From an uncultured Flavobacteriales bacterium (lineage in GTDB: Bacteria; Bacteroidota; Bacteroidia; Flavobacteriales; Crocinitomicaceae), in NCBI GenBank assembly GCA_946479285.1, contig CAMLFH010000006.1:186001-250000 (forward strand): a DNA stretch of 64,000 nt, in the 5' to 3' direction. The translations under genes and the position numbers were made by a program. Below, piece by piece: positions 53,646 to 62,302 of the stretch. The stretch's first letter is position 1; every line of letters begins with the position of its first letter. Under the pieces are notes generated by a model. The model had not been told where the DNA came from, did no database searches, and was given only the letters and a program-made list of their open reading frames with translations.

Positions 53646-56450
53646 ATGATTGTGAAGAAAGATTTTTTTAAGCTGATGCTTTTCAGCCTAATACTTATTA
53701 CAGGTACCGCTTATTCTCAACTGCAGCCTGCATGTCCAAATGCCAACTTTTCGCAGGGAGGTTTCAATAACTGGAACGGTTTTACAGGCGATTATACAAA
53801 TCCATTTAACTTACCGGGAACTATTGCCGGAAGACATACTATCATTGCCACACCCGGCACAGATCCTTTTACCTGCGGTGGTTTGCAATATCTTCCTACC
53901 GGGTCATTCGTTGTGGCACGTTTAGGAAATAGCGGAACGAATGCCGAAGCAGAAGCTTTGCGCTATACGATGCCGGTAACAGTTGACAATGCATTATTGA
54001 TCTATAAATATGCGGCTGTTTTGGAAGATGCAGGACATACTCCCGCTGAACAGCCAAAATTGACTATTAAAGTATTGGATCCTGCGGGAAATCAAATTGG
54101 AGGTGCTTGCGGAACCTATGATGTATATGCAGGACAGCCCGGACAAAACTTCCAGATTTGTGGCGGAGTAGCTTGGTTGAATTGGTCTACTGCCGCACTG
54201 GATTTATCTGCTTTCATCGGACAAACTATCCAGGTTGAGTTTACGACCAGGGATTGCAGCCTTGCCGGTCATTTCGGATATGCATATGTGACTATGAATT
54301 GTCAGCCATTGAAATTAACCGTTCAATATTGCATGGGTACAAACAATGCCACATTAACCGCACCAACAGGATTCAGCAGCTATTTGTGGAGTAATGGCGC
54401 AACGACTCCAAGTATTACTATTCCAAACCCGGTTACAGGGACCGTTTATTCTTGCCAGTTAACAACACTCACCAATACCGGATCTTGTTCCGTTTCAGTA
54501 GATGTAGAAGTAGAACCCACGATTGTTGTTCCAAATTATACCTACACACAAGCCTGCGGACAATTGAATGTTCAATTCGCAAATACTTCAACAGTAAATA
54601 ACAATGCCATTGCAGCCAATCTCTGGAATTTCGGAGACGGTGGAACATCGCCTCAGGCGAACCCGAACCATACTTATGCTGCCCCTGGTGTCTATAACGT
54701 ACGCTTGATTTCCTTTGAAACCGCGGGTTGTAAGGATACGATTATTCAGCAGGTCACAGTCAAGTCTATTCCAACGGCTGATTTTAGTGTTCCGAATACT
54801 TGTATGCTCTCTCCGGTTATGATCACCAATACTTCTACAGACCTGATCAATCAAAACATGACCTATTCCTGGGATTTCGGAGACGGAACTCCTTTGGAAA
54901 CAGGTACAAATCCTGCACATGTTTATCAAAATGCGGGAACTTTTACCATAACTTTGATTGCAACCAACGAAGACGGATGTACGCATACACGTGTAAGGAA
55001 TATTACAGTTCATGCACTTCCACAGGTAGAAGCAGGAGTTGATCAGCAGCTTTGTCCTTACACAACAATGACATTAATTGGTTCCGGAACTATTTCTTAT
55101 TCCTGGAATAACGGTGCTGTAAACGGAACTCCTTTTATTCCTTCGGTTGATGGTAAATACATAGTAACAGGAACGGATGCGAACGGTTGTATCAATAAAG
55201 ATTCTTTAATGGTCACATTCCTTCCAGCACCCGTTATTTCTGCAGGTCCGGATGTAACTGTTTGTGAGAATACATCTGTTACATTCACAGGAACGGGAGC
55301 CGCAGCTACTTACACGTGGGACAATGGAATTACTGACGGACAGGCTTATGTTCCGAATGTAGGGACTTACACAATCGTCTTACACGGATACGACGCTTCG
55401 AATTGTTTCGGCTTGGATACGACTATTTTAACAGTGAATCCGCTTCCAATCGTAAATGCCGGTCCGGATCAAATTATTTGTGAAGGATCTTCGACTGTTT
55501 TAGCAGGTTCAGGAGCAGCAACTTATGACTGGAATAACGGAATAACAGATAACGTGTCTTTTTCACCTTTAGCAACATTGACTTATACGGTTACGGGTAC
55601 GTCAGCTGTTGGATGTGTAAATACAGATTCTGCAGTCGTTGCTATTGAAGAACCGGTAAACTTCCAGATTGCACCGGCTTCAGGACCGGCTTGTGAACCT
55701 TTTACAGCAATGATCTTCAATAATTCTACAGGAACACCAAGTGTGAATACACAATGGGTTTTCGGAGACGGGAATAGCCTATCTAGCTTAAATGATACGG
55801 TAACGAATATCTATGAAAACCAGGGGTGTTATGACCTGACAGTTACTTCAACAACAGCTTTGGGTTGTATTTGGACTCAATCTTATCCAAGCTTCATTTG
55901 TGTTTATCCGAATCCACACGCAGCATTCACTGCAAATCCGGGAGTGATTTCTGTGATTTCTCCGGAATCGGATTTGGTAAACAGCTCAACAGGAGCAACA
56001 CAGTACATTTGGGATTTTGGAGATGGAACGGAAGTTTCCAATGATTTTAGCCCGACACATACATTCGTGGTAGAGCCAGAACAGAATTTCCTGGTAACCC
56101 TGATAGCAATTTCAGAACACGGTTGTGTAGATTCAATTACGAAACTGATATTAATGGAAAAAGGTGTAATTTTGTATGCACCGAATTCGTTTACGCCGGA
56201 TGGAAATCAATTCAATCCTCTTTTCCTGCCGATCGTAACTTCGGGAGTAGATAAAAACCAATACAAATTAGAAGTCTTTAACCGCTGGGGTGAAGTAGTT
56301 TTCTCTTCTACTAACACCGAAGAAGGTTGGGACGGTACATATAAAGGAATTGCTTGTAAAGAAGGAATGTATTCGTGGAAAATTACGTACAAGACTTCAT
56401 CAAGTGATGAAAAAAGGGAGCAATTGGGTCACGTGAATATATTCCGTTAA
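53646..56450 (+). CDS. PKD-repeat surface protein with T9SS type B sorting domain
   Basis: A 934-residue exported protein; signal peptide DFFKLMLFSLILITGTAYSQ. Residues about 25-230 form a beta-sandwich of unclear family (FSQGGFNNWNGFTG, CGGLQYLPTGSFVVARLGNS). PKD domains are visible at NLWNFGDGGTSPQANPNHTY, YSWDFGDGTPLETGTNPAHV, TQWVFGDGNSLSS and YIWDFGDGTEVSNDFSPTHT, with Ig-like stretches between (VCENTSVTFTGTGAAATYTW). The last 90 residues (VILYAPNSFTPDGNQFNPLF, FNRWGEVVFSS, GWDGTYKG) are a type B sorting domain. It stands alone, far from the PorP/SprF gene, which suggests a shared or distant partner. A TAACTTTA sequence at 53614 is a weak promoter candidate. Confidence 0.88.
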   Translation: MIVKKDFFKLMLFSLILITGTAYSQLQPACPNANFSQGGFNNWNGFTGDYTNPFNLPGTIAGRHTIIATPGTDPFTCGGLQYLPTGSFVVARLGNSGTNAEAEALRYTMPVTVDNALLIYKYAAVLEDAGHTPAEQPKLTIKVLDPAGNQIGGACGTYDVYAGQPGQNFQICGGVAWLNWSTAALDLSAFIGQTIQVEFTTRDCSLAGHFGYAYVTMNCQPLKLTVQYCMGTNNATLTAPTGFSSYLWSNGATTPSITIPNPVTGTVYSCQLTTLTNTGSCSVSVDVEVEPTIVVPNYTYTQACGQLNVQFANTSTVNNNAIAANLWNFGDGGTSPQANPNHTYAAPGVYNVRLISFETAGCKDTIIQQVTVKSIPTADFSVPNTCMLSPVMITNTSTDLINQNMTYSWDFGDGTPLETGTNPAHVYQNAGTFTITLIATNEDGCTHTRVRNITVHALPQVEAGVDQQLCPYTTMTLIGSGTISYSWNNGAVNGTPFIPSVDGKYIVTGTDANGCINKDSLMVTFLPAPVISAGPDVTVCENTSVTFTGTGAAATYTWDNGITDGQAYVPNVGTYTIVLHGYDASNCFGLDTTILTVNPLPIVNAGPDQIICEGSSTVLAGSGAATYDWNNGITDNVSFSPLATLTYTVTGTSAVGCVNTDSAVVAIEEPVNFQIAPASGPACEPFTAMIFNNSTGTPSVNTQWVFGDGNSLSSLNDTVTNIYENQGCYDLTVTSTTALGCIWTQSYPSFICVYPNPHAAFTANPGVISVISPESDLVNSSTGATQYIWDFGDGTEVSNDFSPTHTFVVEPEQNFLVTLIAISEHGCVDSITKLILMEKGVILYAPNSFTPDGNQFNPLFLPIVTSGVDKNQYKLEVFNRWGEVVFSSTNTEEGWDGTYKGIACKEGMYSWKITYKTSSSDEKREQLGHVNIFR

Positions 56451-56510
56451 CTGGTTGCTGCCGGCTTAACAAATTCGATTATTTGTTATTAATAAAATTC
56501 AAACCCAAAA

Positions 56511-56540
56511 AGAAAGGGAGTCCGTTTAGGCTCCCTTTCT
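56511..56540. terminator. Bidirectional hairpin terminator
   Basis: AGAAAGGGAG and CTCCCTTTCT form a 10-bp stem with A-rich and T-rich flanks, between two convergent genes. The right arm lies inside the last codons of the proline dehydrogenase gene. Confidence 0.85.
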
Positions 56541-57701
56541 TCTTTTTAGTTCTTCTTTGATCAGTTTCAACTCTCTTCCGGTTTGTCCTTTCACGGAAGT
56601 ATTCTCATCTGCCCGTCTGAACAGGTAAGGAATAACTTCTTTTACAGGTCCGTAGGGAACGTATTTAGCAACATTGAAGCCATTTGCAGCCAATGTATAA
56701 GAAATATGATCACTCATACCCAATAACTGAGCAAAGTAAATACGTTTGTCTGTTTTATCAATTCCCTTCTTTTCGATCAGATCGGCTAAATAAGCAGAAG
56801 AATCTTCGTTGTGTGAACCTGCACACAAAGCCATTTGAGAGAAATTCTCCGGTTCTGTCAAAAATTCCAATGCTTTATCGTAATCTGTATCGCAAGTCTT
56901 TTTATCCGGCTGAATAGGAGAGGGATAATTGTTTTCAGCTGCTCTTCTTCGTTCTTTTTCCATGTAGGCACCCCGAACAAGTTTTACTCCGTATTGCACG
57001 TTTTCTGTTTTTGCCCAGGCAATGCTCTTTTTCAAAAACTCCAGGCGGTCGTGACGATACATTTGAATAGTATTGAATACAATAGCCCGGTCTTTGTTGT
57101 ATCTCAGCATCATTTCATGACAAATACGGTCAATCACATCCTGGATCCAGCTTTCTTCCGCATCAATAAATACCGGAACGTTTGCTTCAAATCCTTCTTT
57201 ACAAATACGGTCAACACGCTCTACCGTTTCCTGATATTCTTTCAACTCGCTTTCCGAAATGCCTTCAATTCCTGCATTCGTTAATTCCAATAACGCAAAA
57301 CGTGAGATTCCCGTTACTTTGAAAACCGCGAAGGGAATTCCCGGATTTCCTTTTGCTTTGTGAATTGTAGCGATGATTTCTTTGGTCGTGTATTCAAAAT
57401 CTTCCGCACTGGTTTTTCCTTCTACCGAATAATCCAAAATGGTACCTACGTGGTTTTTCCACATCGTATCGATAGTTGAAGTACATTCCTCGATGGTTTC
57501 ACCTCCGCAAAATTGTGCAAAGATGGTTGACTTGATCATTCCTTTGATTGGAAGACCGGTGTTCAGCCCAAAACGCGCCAATCCTTTCCCTGTTTTTACA
57601 AGGAACGGACTTGCCATTACGGAAAAAAGAAAATGTGCTCGTTTCAAATCCTTATTGGACTTATGTTTGAACGCAATTTCTGTGTTATTAAAAGATATCA
57701 T
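56526..57701 (-). CDS. Proline dehydrogenase (monofunctional)
   Basis: Flavoenzyme that oxidises proline to pyrroline-5-carboxylate; only the PRODH module of PutA is present (391 residues). The FAD-binding barrel shows VFNTIQMYRHDRLEFLKKSI, YGVKLVRGAYMEKERRRAAE, LCAGSHNEDS (His in the conserved position), YFAQLLGMSDHISYTLA and YVPYGPVKEVIPYLFRRADE. All key family motifs are visible. The aldehyde dehydrogenase needed for the next step is not in the window. A minus-strand TAATTTTG lies 4 nt before the ATG, so its transcript may be leaderless. It diverges from aroB. Confidence 0.93.
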   Translation of the reverse strand: MISFNNTEIAFKHKSNKDLKRAHFLFSVMASPFLVKTGKGLARFGLNTGLPIKGMIKSTIFAQFCGGETIEECTSTIDTMWKNHVGTILDYSVEGKTSAEDFEYTTKEIIATIHKAKGNPGIPFAVFKVTGISRFALLELTNAGIEGISESELKEYQETVERVDRICKEGFEANVPVFIDAEESWIQDVIDRICHEMMLRYNKDRAIVFNTIQMYRHDRLEFLKKSIAWAKTENVQYGVKLVRGAYMEKERRRAAENNYPSPIQPDKKTCDTDYDKALEFLTEPENFSQMALCAGSHNEDSSAYLADLIEKKGIDKTDKRIYFAQLLGMSDHISYTLAANGFNVAKYVPYGPVKEVIPYLFRRADENTSVKGQTGRELKLIKEELKRRKGA

Positions 57702-57705
57702 AGGG

Positions 57706-57713
57706 CAAAATTA
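57706..57713 (-). promoter_or_regulatory. -7 promoter element of proline dehydrogenase (TAATTTTG)
   Basis: Minus-strand match with only 4 nt between the element and the ATG at 57701; predicts a leaderless or near-leaderless mRNA. Confidence 0.5.
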
Positions 57714-57725
57714 ATAGCTTTCCAG

Positions 57726-57733
57726 TATTTTTG
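57726..57733 (+). promoter_or_regulatory. -7 promoter element of aroB (TATTTTTG)
   Basis: Plus-strand match 47 nt before the TTG start of aroB, 12 bp from the opposing element of proline dehydrogenase, so the two promoters are back to back. Confidence 0.4.
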
Positions 57734-57780
57734 TTCACCTTTAATCTGAATTTATTTATTACATCATTGAATTTAGTGTT

Positions 57781-58866
57781 TTGAAAAAAATAAAATGTAA
57801 TTCTTACACGGTAGAAGTCGGTAATCTGGAGCTTTCTTCTTTTCCTGCATTGCTTCAGGATTCCTTTAAAGATGTTCGAAAAGTGATTGTTGTGGATGAG
57901 AATACTCACGATTCTTGCCTGGAATACCTGTTGACTGCTTTTCCAACGCTGGAAGACGCTGAAGTAATCCTTTTGCCTACAGGAGAAGAAAATAAAGTGA
58001 TGGAAGTTTGTTTCCAGGTATTGGAAGCACTTTCTGATTATGAAATCGTTCGGTCTGACCTAATAATTACATTGGGTGGCGGCGTTGTGAGCGATATGGG
58101 AGGATTTATTGCATCTATTTATAAGAGAGGGTTGCCCTGCATCCATATTCCAACTTCTTTGATGGGAATGGTAGATGCAGCTATTGGAGGAAAAACCGGG
58201 ATTGATTTGGGGAATTTCAAAAATCAGATTGGAACTTTCTACGATCCGGTTGCTGTTTATGTGGATCAGCGCTTTCTGTCCACTTTACCGGAAGAAGAAT
58301 GGAAAAGTGGGTTTTCAGAAGTACTGAAACATGCATTGATAGCCGATGAGAAAGAGTGGACGCGTTTAATTGGCAGTAAGCAGGACGAATTGTTTTCCGA
58401 AGAGAACGTCAAAAAAATCCTGGAGAAATCCATTTCCGTAAAAGCAAAAGTGGTGACGGAAGATCCGAAAGAAAAAGGGAAACGCAAGTCATTGAATTTT
58501 GGACATACGATCGGCCACGCAATTGAAGGATATTACCTGGAACTGAATCCGATGCCGCATGGAAATTGCATTGCACTTGGAATGATTGCCGAAGCATTTT
58601 TGTCGAACCAAAAAGGAAAACTGCCAGCCGACGAGTTGAATGAAATTGTGCAGGTAATGATGGCCTTGTATCCGTGTCCGGAAGATTTGCTGACAGGAGT
58701 TTCAATCATGCTGGAAATCATGAAAAACGATAAGAAAAATGATCAACAGGGTATAAGAGCGTGCTTTTTAGATAAAATCGGTGAATGTTCCTGGAATCAT
58801 TTGATCGATGAAAACGATATCAAAGGGGCGTTTAATTATTTGTACCAATCGTATTATAAAAATTAA
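57781..58866 (+). CDS. aroB: 3-dehydroquinate synthase
   Basis: Second enzyme of the shikimate pathway: converts DAHP to 3-dehydroquinate using NAD and a divalent metal. Motifs: LGGGVVSDMGGFIASIYKRG, the substrate and metal region PTSLMGMVDAAIGGKTGIDL, NQIGTFYDPVAVYVD, WKSGFSEVLKHALIAD, LNFGHTIGHAIEG (metal His) and MPHGNCIALGM. Length 361 is normal. The only start preserving the N-terminal beta-strand is TTG 57781; no ATG or GTG lies between the upstream in-frame stop (57742) and the first internal Met, which falls deep in the domain. A palindrome begins 1 nt after its stop. Confidence 0.95.
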   Translation: MKKIKCNSYTVEVGNLELSSFPALLQDSFKDVRKVIVVDENTHDSCLEYLLTAFPTLEDAEVILLPTGEENKVMEVCFQVLEALSDYEIVRSDLIITLGGGVVSDMGGFIASIYKRGLPCIHIPTSLMGMVDAAIGGKTGIDLGNFKNQIGTFYDPVAVYVDQRFLSTLPEEEWKSGFSEVLKHALIADEKEWTRLIGSKQDELFSEENVKKILEKSISVKAKVVTEDPKEKGKRKSLNFGHTIGHAIEGYYLELNPMPHGNCIALGMIAEAFLSNQKGKLPADELNEIVQVMMALYPCPEDLLTGVSIMLEIMKNDKKNDQQGIRACFLDKIGECSWNHLIDENDIKGAFNYLYQSYYKN

Positions 58867-58867
58867 T

Positions 58868-58895
58868 GTAGGGACGCGATGCCTCGCGTCCCTAC
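58868..58895. repeat. Palindrome, GTAGG family
   Basis: GTAGGGACGCGA pairs exactly with TCGCGTCCCTAC around TGCC, starting 1 nt after the aroB stop and ending 6 nt before the convergent MerR gene. T-rich sequence follows. Confidence 0.95.
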
Positions 58896-58901
58896 CGTAT
58901 T

Positions 58902-59258
58902 TTATTTTTTTAATTCCAATAATTTCGATTTGATCTTTTCCAATTTATCAATCAAAACCTCATTTTGAGGGCAGTTATTTGAATCGGAAACACCTTTGTC
59001 ACCCGATTTCAGCGCTTTTTTGGCTCCGTCGAGTGTATATCCCTGTTCTTTTACCAGTTGATAAATCTTGTTAAAATGCTCGATATCTTTTACCGTAAAT
59101 AAACGATTTCCCTTTTTGTTTTTCTTGGGCTGAATGACGGTGAATTCTTTCTCCCAAAACCTTATCAGTGAAGTGTTTACGTCGAATATAGTAGCAACCT
59201 CTCCGATGGAGTAATATAACTTGGTTAATACGATATTTTCTAATTTACTCAAGACCAA
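58902..59258 (-). CDS. MerR-family transcriptional regulator
   Basis: A 118-residue DNA-binding protein. The MerR helix-turn-helix plus wing is at 14-70: LYYSIGEVATIFDVNTSLIR, FWEKEFTVIQPKKNKKGNRL and VKDIEHFNKIYQLV. The C-terminus is a short acidic/lysine-rich helix without the metal-binding cysteines of MerR proper (a single Cys in NNCPQN), so it is not a metal sensor of the classic type. The start is TTG 59258 or TTG 59252; the nearby ATG (59262) is in another frame. Divergent from the NlpC/P60 gene, which it might regulate. Confidence 0.85.
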   Translation of the reverse strand: MVLSKLENIVLTKLYYSIGEVATIFDVNTSLIRFWEKEFTVIQPKKNKKGNRLFTVKDIEHFNKIYQLVKEQGYTLDGAKKALKSGDKGVSDSNNCPQNEVLIDKLEKIKSKLLELKK

Positions 59259-59284
59259 TCATTTTGATTTCGTGAAAATAATGA

Positions 59285-59292
59285 TAATTTTG
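59285..59292 (+). promoter_or_regulatory. -7 promoter element of the NlpC/P60 gene (TAATTTTG)
   Basis: Match 16 nt before ATG 59309, in the 50-bp gap shared with the divergent MerR gene. Confidence 0.55.
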
Positions 59293-59308
59293 CACCGTCA
59301 GAAATATT

Positions 59309-59893
59309 ATGTCCTTAAAAACTTACATATTTTCGATAGCTGTACTTCTAACGAGTAACGCCATCCAGGCACAAACAGCTATAGGTTCTTTACCTCAAAA
59401 GAGTCAGGTGTCATCTGATACCCTGTCGAAGCAGGCAGCATCTTCTGCATCATCCGCTTTAGATTCGGCTCCAAAGATCAACAAACAGGTAGAAGAAATC
59501 ATTCAATTTGCTAAGAAATTCCTTGGAACGCCCTATCATTATGCAGGATCTACACCGTCTGGTTTTGACTGCAGTGGATTCATTTACTACGTCATGGGGA
59601 ATTTCGGAATGCGTTTGTCGCGCTCAAGCCCTGGTCTTGCTGAATTTGGAAAAACAGTGAAATTGTCCGAGTTACAACCCGGTGATTTGATGTTTTTTAA
59701 AGGAAGAAGTACGCGTACATCAGGAGTTGGTCACGTTGCAATGGTAGTAGAAGTAAAAGAAGGTGTGATCAAATTTATTCACAGTTCTACTTCACGCGGT
59801 GTTATCATTGACACTTTCAATAACAGCGGGTATTACGTGCCACGCTACCTGAAATCCAAGCGTTTGGATTACGGGGGAATTGCTCCGAAATAA
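59309..59893 (+). CDS. NlpC/P60 cell-wall peptidase, exported
   Basis: A 194-residue periplasmic hydrolase that cleaves peptide stems of peptidoglycan. Signal peptide MSLKTYIFSIAVLLTSNAIQAQ, a Ser/Ala-rich linker (about 25-58), then the NlpC/P60 domain: catalytic Cys88 in GFDCSGFIYYV, His142 in GVGHVAMVVEV, and His158 in KFIHSSTSRGV as third residue. LGTPYHYAGSTP is the usual preceding motif. Length fits a minimal single-domain member without SH3 or LysM modules. Its stop is 1 nt from the convergent MFS gene stop. Confidence 0.93.
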   Translation: MSLKTYIFSIAVLLTSNAIQAQTAIGSLPQKSQVSSDTLSKQAASSASSALDSAPKINKQVEEIIQFAKKFLGTPYHYAGSTPSGFDCSGFIYYVMGNFGMRLSRSSPGLAEFGKTVKLSELQPGDLMFFKGRSTRTSGVGHVAMVVEVKEGVIKFIHSSTSRGVIIDTFNNSGYYVPRYLKSKRLDYGGIAPK

Positions 59894-59894
59894 A

Positions 59895-61055
59895 TCAGTG
59901 TTTGGCCTTTTTGGTCTTTATGTGCCATAACAGGTAAATGACACAAATGAATGCCATGCCCGCTCCAAACAAAAACACATTCCAAATCGATGAGAGGTTG
60001 TTTTGATACCACAGATTGGTAGATAAAGCGCCGCTGAGCACTCCGAACTCCAAAGCAATGAACATCGTACCGGTTCCTCTTCCGCGCCTGTTTGGCGGAG
60101 AAAGATCCGCTGTCCACGCAAAAATAGTGGGTGAAATAATCCCGGTTGCTATCCCGAAAACGATTGAAGCGATGTAATACCAGGTTTCCGTATCAGACAT
60201 TCCGATCAAAACCATGGCAATACAAAGAATGATCATTCCCACAGCTAATGTTTCTCTTCGACCGTAAGTGTCGGATACTTTTCCGGTCACCAAACGGATC
60301 AGGATAGTTGCCATGACGTAAAAAATGAAAAAGGCGCCTTTGTTTCCTATGTGTAAATGATCTGAAATATCCGGAGAAAGAACGAGTATAATTCCTGAAC
60401 ACATGGCGGAAAGGAACATTACAATGGCCACTGGAATGACATTCGGTTCAATGATTTCGTCGGAATTGATTTTCAGATGGCCCAACTGGAATTTATGGGT
60501 TTTTGCCAGGGTTTCCTTCACCTTAAAGAACAAAATGTAAGATAAGGCAGTAAACAAGGCTGCTGTAAAGAACAAGGCGTCCCGGTTTCCATGCTCCACA
60601 ATAAAACTGGAAAGTCCTTGTCCGAGTCCCATCCCGATTGAAATGAACGTTCCCCAAAGTCCCATTCCGAAACCGCGCTTGTCTTCCGGAAGAATGTCTG
60701 TAATGAGTGCAGTTGCCCCGGTTGGGTAAAATCCTACACTGAAACCATGTAAAAAGCGGAGAAGCAGTAAAAACCAGGCTGCGAAAGCAAACGAATAAAG
60801 CGAACAGACCACCACCGAGATCAGCAATCCAACCAGCATCACTTTTTTGCGGCCGATAATGTCTGAGAGTTTACCTGAAAAAGGCCTTGTAAAACCTGCC
60901 GAAATGGTAAATAATCCGATGATCAATCCTTTTAAACCCGGCGAACCAAGGTCTGTTAAAAACGCATTCATTTCGGGAATCACTATATTGTAACTCGTGG
61001 TGAAAAGAAGCATGGAGAAGCTTAATTTCCAAAAATTGGAACTGTATGTTTTCAA
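59895..61055 (-). CDS. Major facilitator superfamily transporter
   Basis: A 386-residue inner-membrane transporter with about 12 hydrophobic helices. The loop 2-3 motif is GKLSDIIGRKKVML, the helix 4 region LLRFLHGFSVGFYPTGATAL, the central loop about 180-210, and the second-half repeat VTGKVSDTYGRRETLAVGM. It looks like a drug or sugar efflux-type MFS member; substrate unknown. The start codon is TTG 61055 (KTYSSNFWKLSFS); the next Met lies inside the first helix and there is no upstream in-frame ATG close by. Confidence 0.88.
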   Translation of the reverse strand: MKTYSSNFWKLSFSMLLFTTSYNIVIPEMNAFLTDLGSPGLKGLIIGLFTISAGFTRPFSGKLSDIIGRKKVMLVGLLISVVVCSLYSFAFAAWFLLLLRFLHGFSVGFYPTGATALITDILPEDKRGFGMGLWGTFISIGMGLGQGLSSFIVEHGNRDALFFTAALFTALSYILFFKVKETLAKTHKFQLGHLKINSDEIIEPNVIPVAIVMFLSAMCSGIILVLSPDISDHLHIGNKGAFFIFYVMATILIRLVTGKVSDTYGRRETLAVGMIILCIAMVLIGMSDTETWYYIASIVFGIATGIISPTIFAWTADLSPPNRRGRGTGTMFIALEFGVLSGALSTNLWYQNNLSSIWNVFLFGAGMAFICVIYLLWHIKTKKAKH

Positions 61056-61117
61056 GATAGCGCGAAAGTAAGCAAACTCTTTTGTTAGAGACGCAATCCG
61101 GATTCTAAAACTTCACG

Positions 61118-61125
61118 TACTTTTG
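61118..61125 (+). promoter_or_regulatory. -7 promoter element of msrA (TACTTTTG)
   Basis: Match 14 nt before the msrA ATG at 61140. Confidence 0.5.
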
Positions 61126-61139
61126 ATAAAAAAGAATCC

Positions 61140-61670
61140 ATGATAAAGGAAGCGACTTTGGGTGCAGGGTGTTTTTGGTGCATTGAAGCCTGTTACAGAG
61201 ATCTGAAAGGAATTGTTTCTGTTACCTCAGGCTATGCAGGCGGACATGTAGACAATCCGACGTATAAACAAATTTGTAACGGAGATACCGGTCATGCGGA
61301 AGTAGCGCGCGTGATGTATGATGAATCCATCATTTCTTTTGATGAATTATTGGAAGTGTTTTGGTTTGTTCACGATCCCACACAATTGAATCGCCAGGGA
61401 AATGACATTGGGACGCAATACCGTTCGGTAGTTTTTTTCCACGATGCAGAGCAAAAAGAAAAAGCATTGGCTTACAAAGAAAAATTAACTGAAGAGCATG
61501 TTTGGGAAAACCCGATCGTGACAGAGATTTCACCGATCTCCAATTATTTTCCGGCAGAAGATTATCATCAGAATTACCTGGAGTTGAATCCGGGGAATGC
61601 TTATTGCCAGGCGGTGGTAAGACCGAAGTATGAGAAATTCAAAAAGGTTTTTGCGGAGAAATTGAAATGA
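61140..61670 (+). CDS. msrA: Peptide methionine sulfoxide reductase MsrA
   Basis: Repairs oxidised proteins by reducing methionine-S-sulfoxide, using thioredoxin. The 176-residue cytoplasmic protein has the active-site GAGCFWCIEA (catalytic Cys11), SGYAGGHVDNPTYKQI, GHAEVARVMYD, HDPTQLNRQGNDIGTQYRSV and EDYHQNYL; YCQAVVRPK near the end holds a likely resolving Cys. No MsrB is fused or adjacent. It has its own promoter element, and a palindrome lies 10 nt after its stop. Confidence 0.97.
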   Translation: MIKEATLGAGCFWCIEACYRDLKGIVSVTSGYAGGHVDNPTYKQICNGDTGHAEVARVMYDESIISFDELLEVFWFVHDPTQLNRQGNDIGTQYRSVVFFHDAEQKEKALAYKEKLTEEHVWENPIVTEISPISNYFPAEDYHQNYLELNPGNAYCQAVVRPKYEKFKKVFAEKLK

Positions 61671-61680
61671 AAATGGGCTT

Positions 61681-61708
61681 GTAGGCATGCGATGCGTCGC
61701 GTGCCTAC
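61681..61708. repeat. Palindrome, GTAGG family
   Basis: GTAGGCATGCGA pairs with TCGCGTGCCTAC (one G-U wobble) around TGCG, between msrA and a convergent gene. The GTAGG/CCTAC ends and GCGATGC core match the other three copies; the variable positions change on both arms. Confidence 0.93.
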
Positions 61709-61721
61709 AATTGCCCTGTTT

Positions 61722-62156
61722 TTACAATTCGTCTTCTTCAGCCGGTGGACTTGTAGATTTCCCTTTTCCACCTTTGGCATCTTGTTTTTCGGCACGTTTT
61801 GCCTCCATTTTTTTCCGCTTTTCTTTCTCCCAGGCCTCGTATTTGGCATATTGATCAGTGGTAAGCACTTCTTTATATTGTGCGTTTCGTGAATTTTGGT
61901 TTTCTCTCAATTGAGACATTTTCTGCTCTCTCGTTAAAGAAGTATTCTCACGGATTGCGTCATTTTTCTGAGCAATTCCCAGGTTGATATCGTGGATCTT
62001 AGTTGTTTGAGCATCGTCTAGACCCAATTTGGTTTTTATTCGCTGAGCAGAACTGTTTGCTCTTTCTTCTGCCGGTTTGCGTTCTCTTTTTTCGGTTTGC
62101 TGTGCCATTGCAGTTCCACCAAGCAGGAATGTCAATGCTAAAATAAGTGTCTTCAT
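61722..62156 (-). CDS. Periplasmic Spy/DUF4890-like charged helical protein
   Basis: A 144-residue exported protein: signal peptide MKTLILALTFLLGGTAMAQQ, then a highly charged helical body (IKTKLGLDDAQTTKIHDINL, TREQKMSQLRENQNSRNAQY, LTTDQYAKYEAWEKEKRKKM). The pattern L.L...Q...I..I.......LT.EQ...Y matches small periplasmic proteins of the DUF4890/Spy-like type, thought to act as chaperones or stress proteins; that role is inference. The tail is Lys/Glu/Pro-rich. Alone in its transcription unit, as far as can be seen. Confidence 0.75.
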   Translation of the reverse strand: MKTLILALTFLLGGTAMAQQTEKRERKPAEERANSSAQRIKTKLGLDDAQTTKIHDINLGIAQKNDAIRENTSLTREQKMSQLRENQNSRNAQYKEVLTTDQYAKYEAWEKEKRKKMEAKRAEKQDAKGGKGKSTSPPAEEDEL

Positions 62157-62302
62157 ACTTAAACTGATTTATAATTCATACCGTAAGACACAAATTGTGC
62201 CAGGAGGTTTAATCGGTTTAAAAAAACGGGGCGTATTCACGCAACGCATGGCTGCATCCCGTTTTATATTGTTCGTCTGTTTTATTATTGTATTTTCGGG
62301 TT

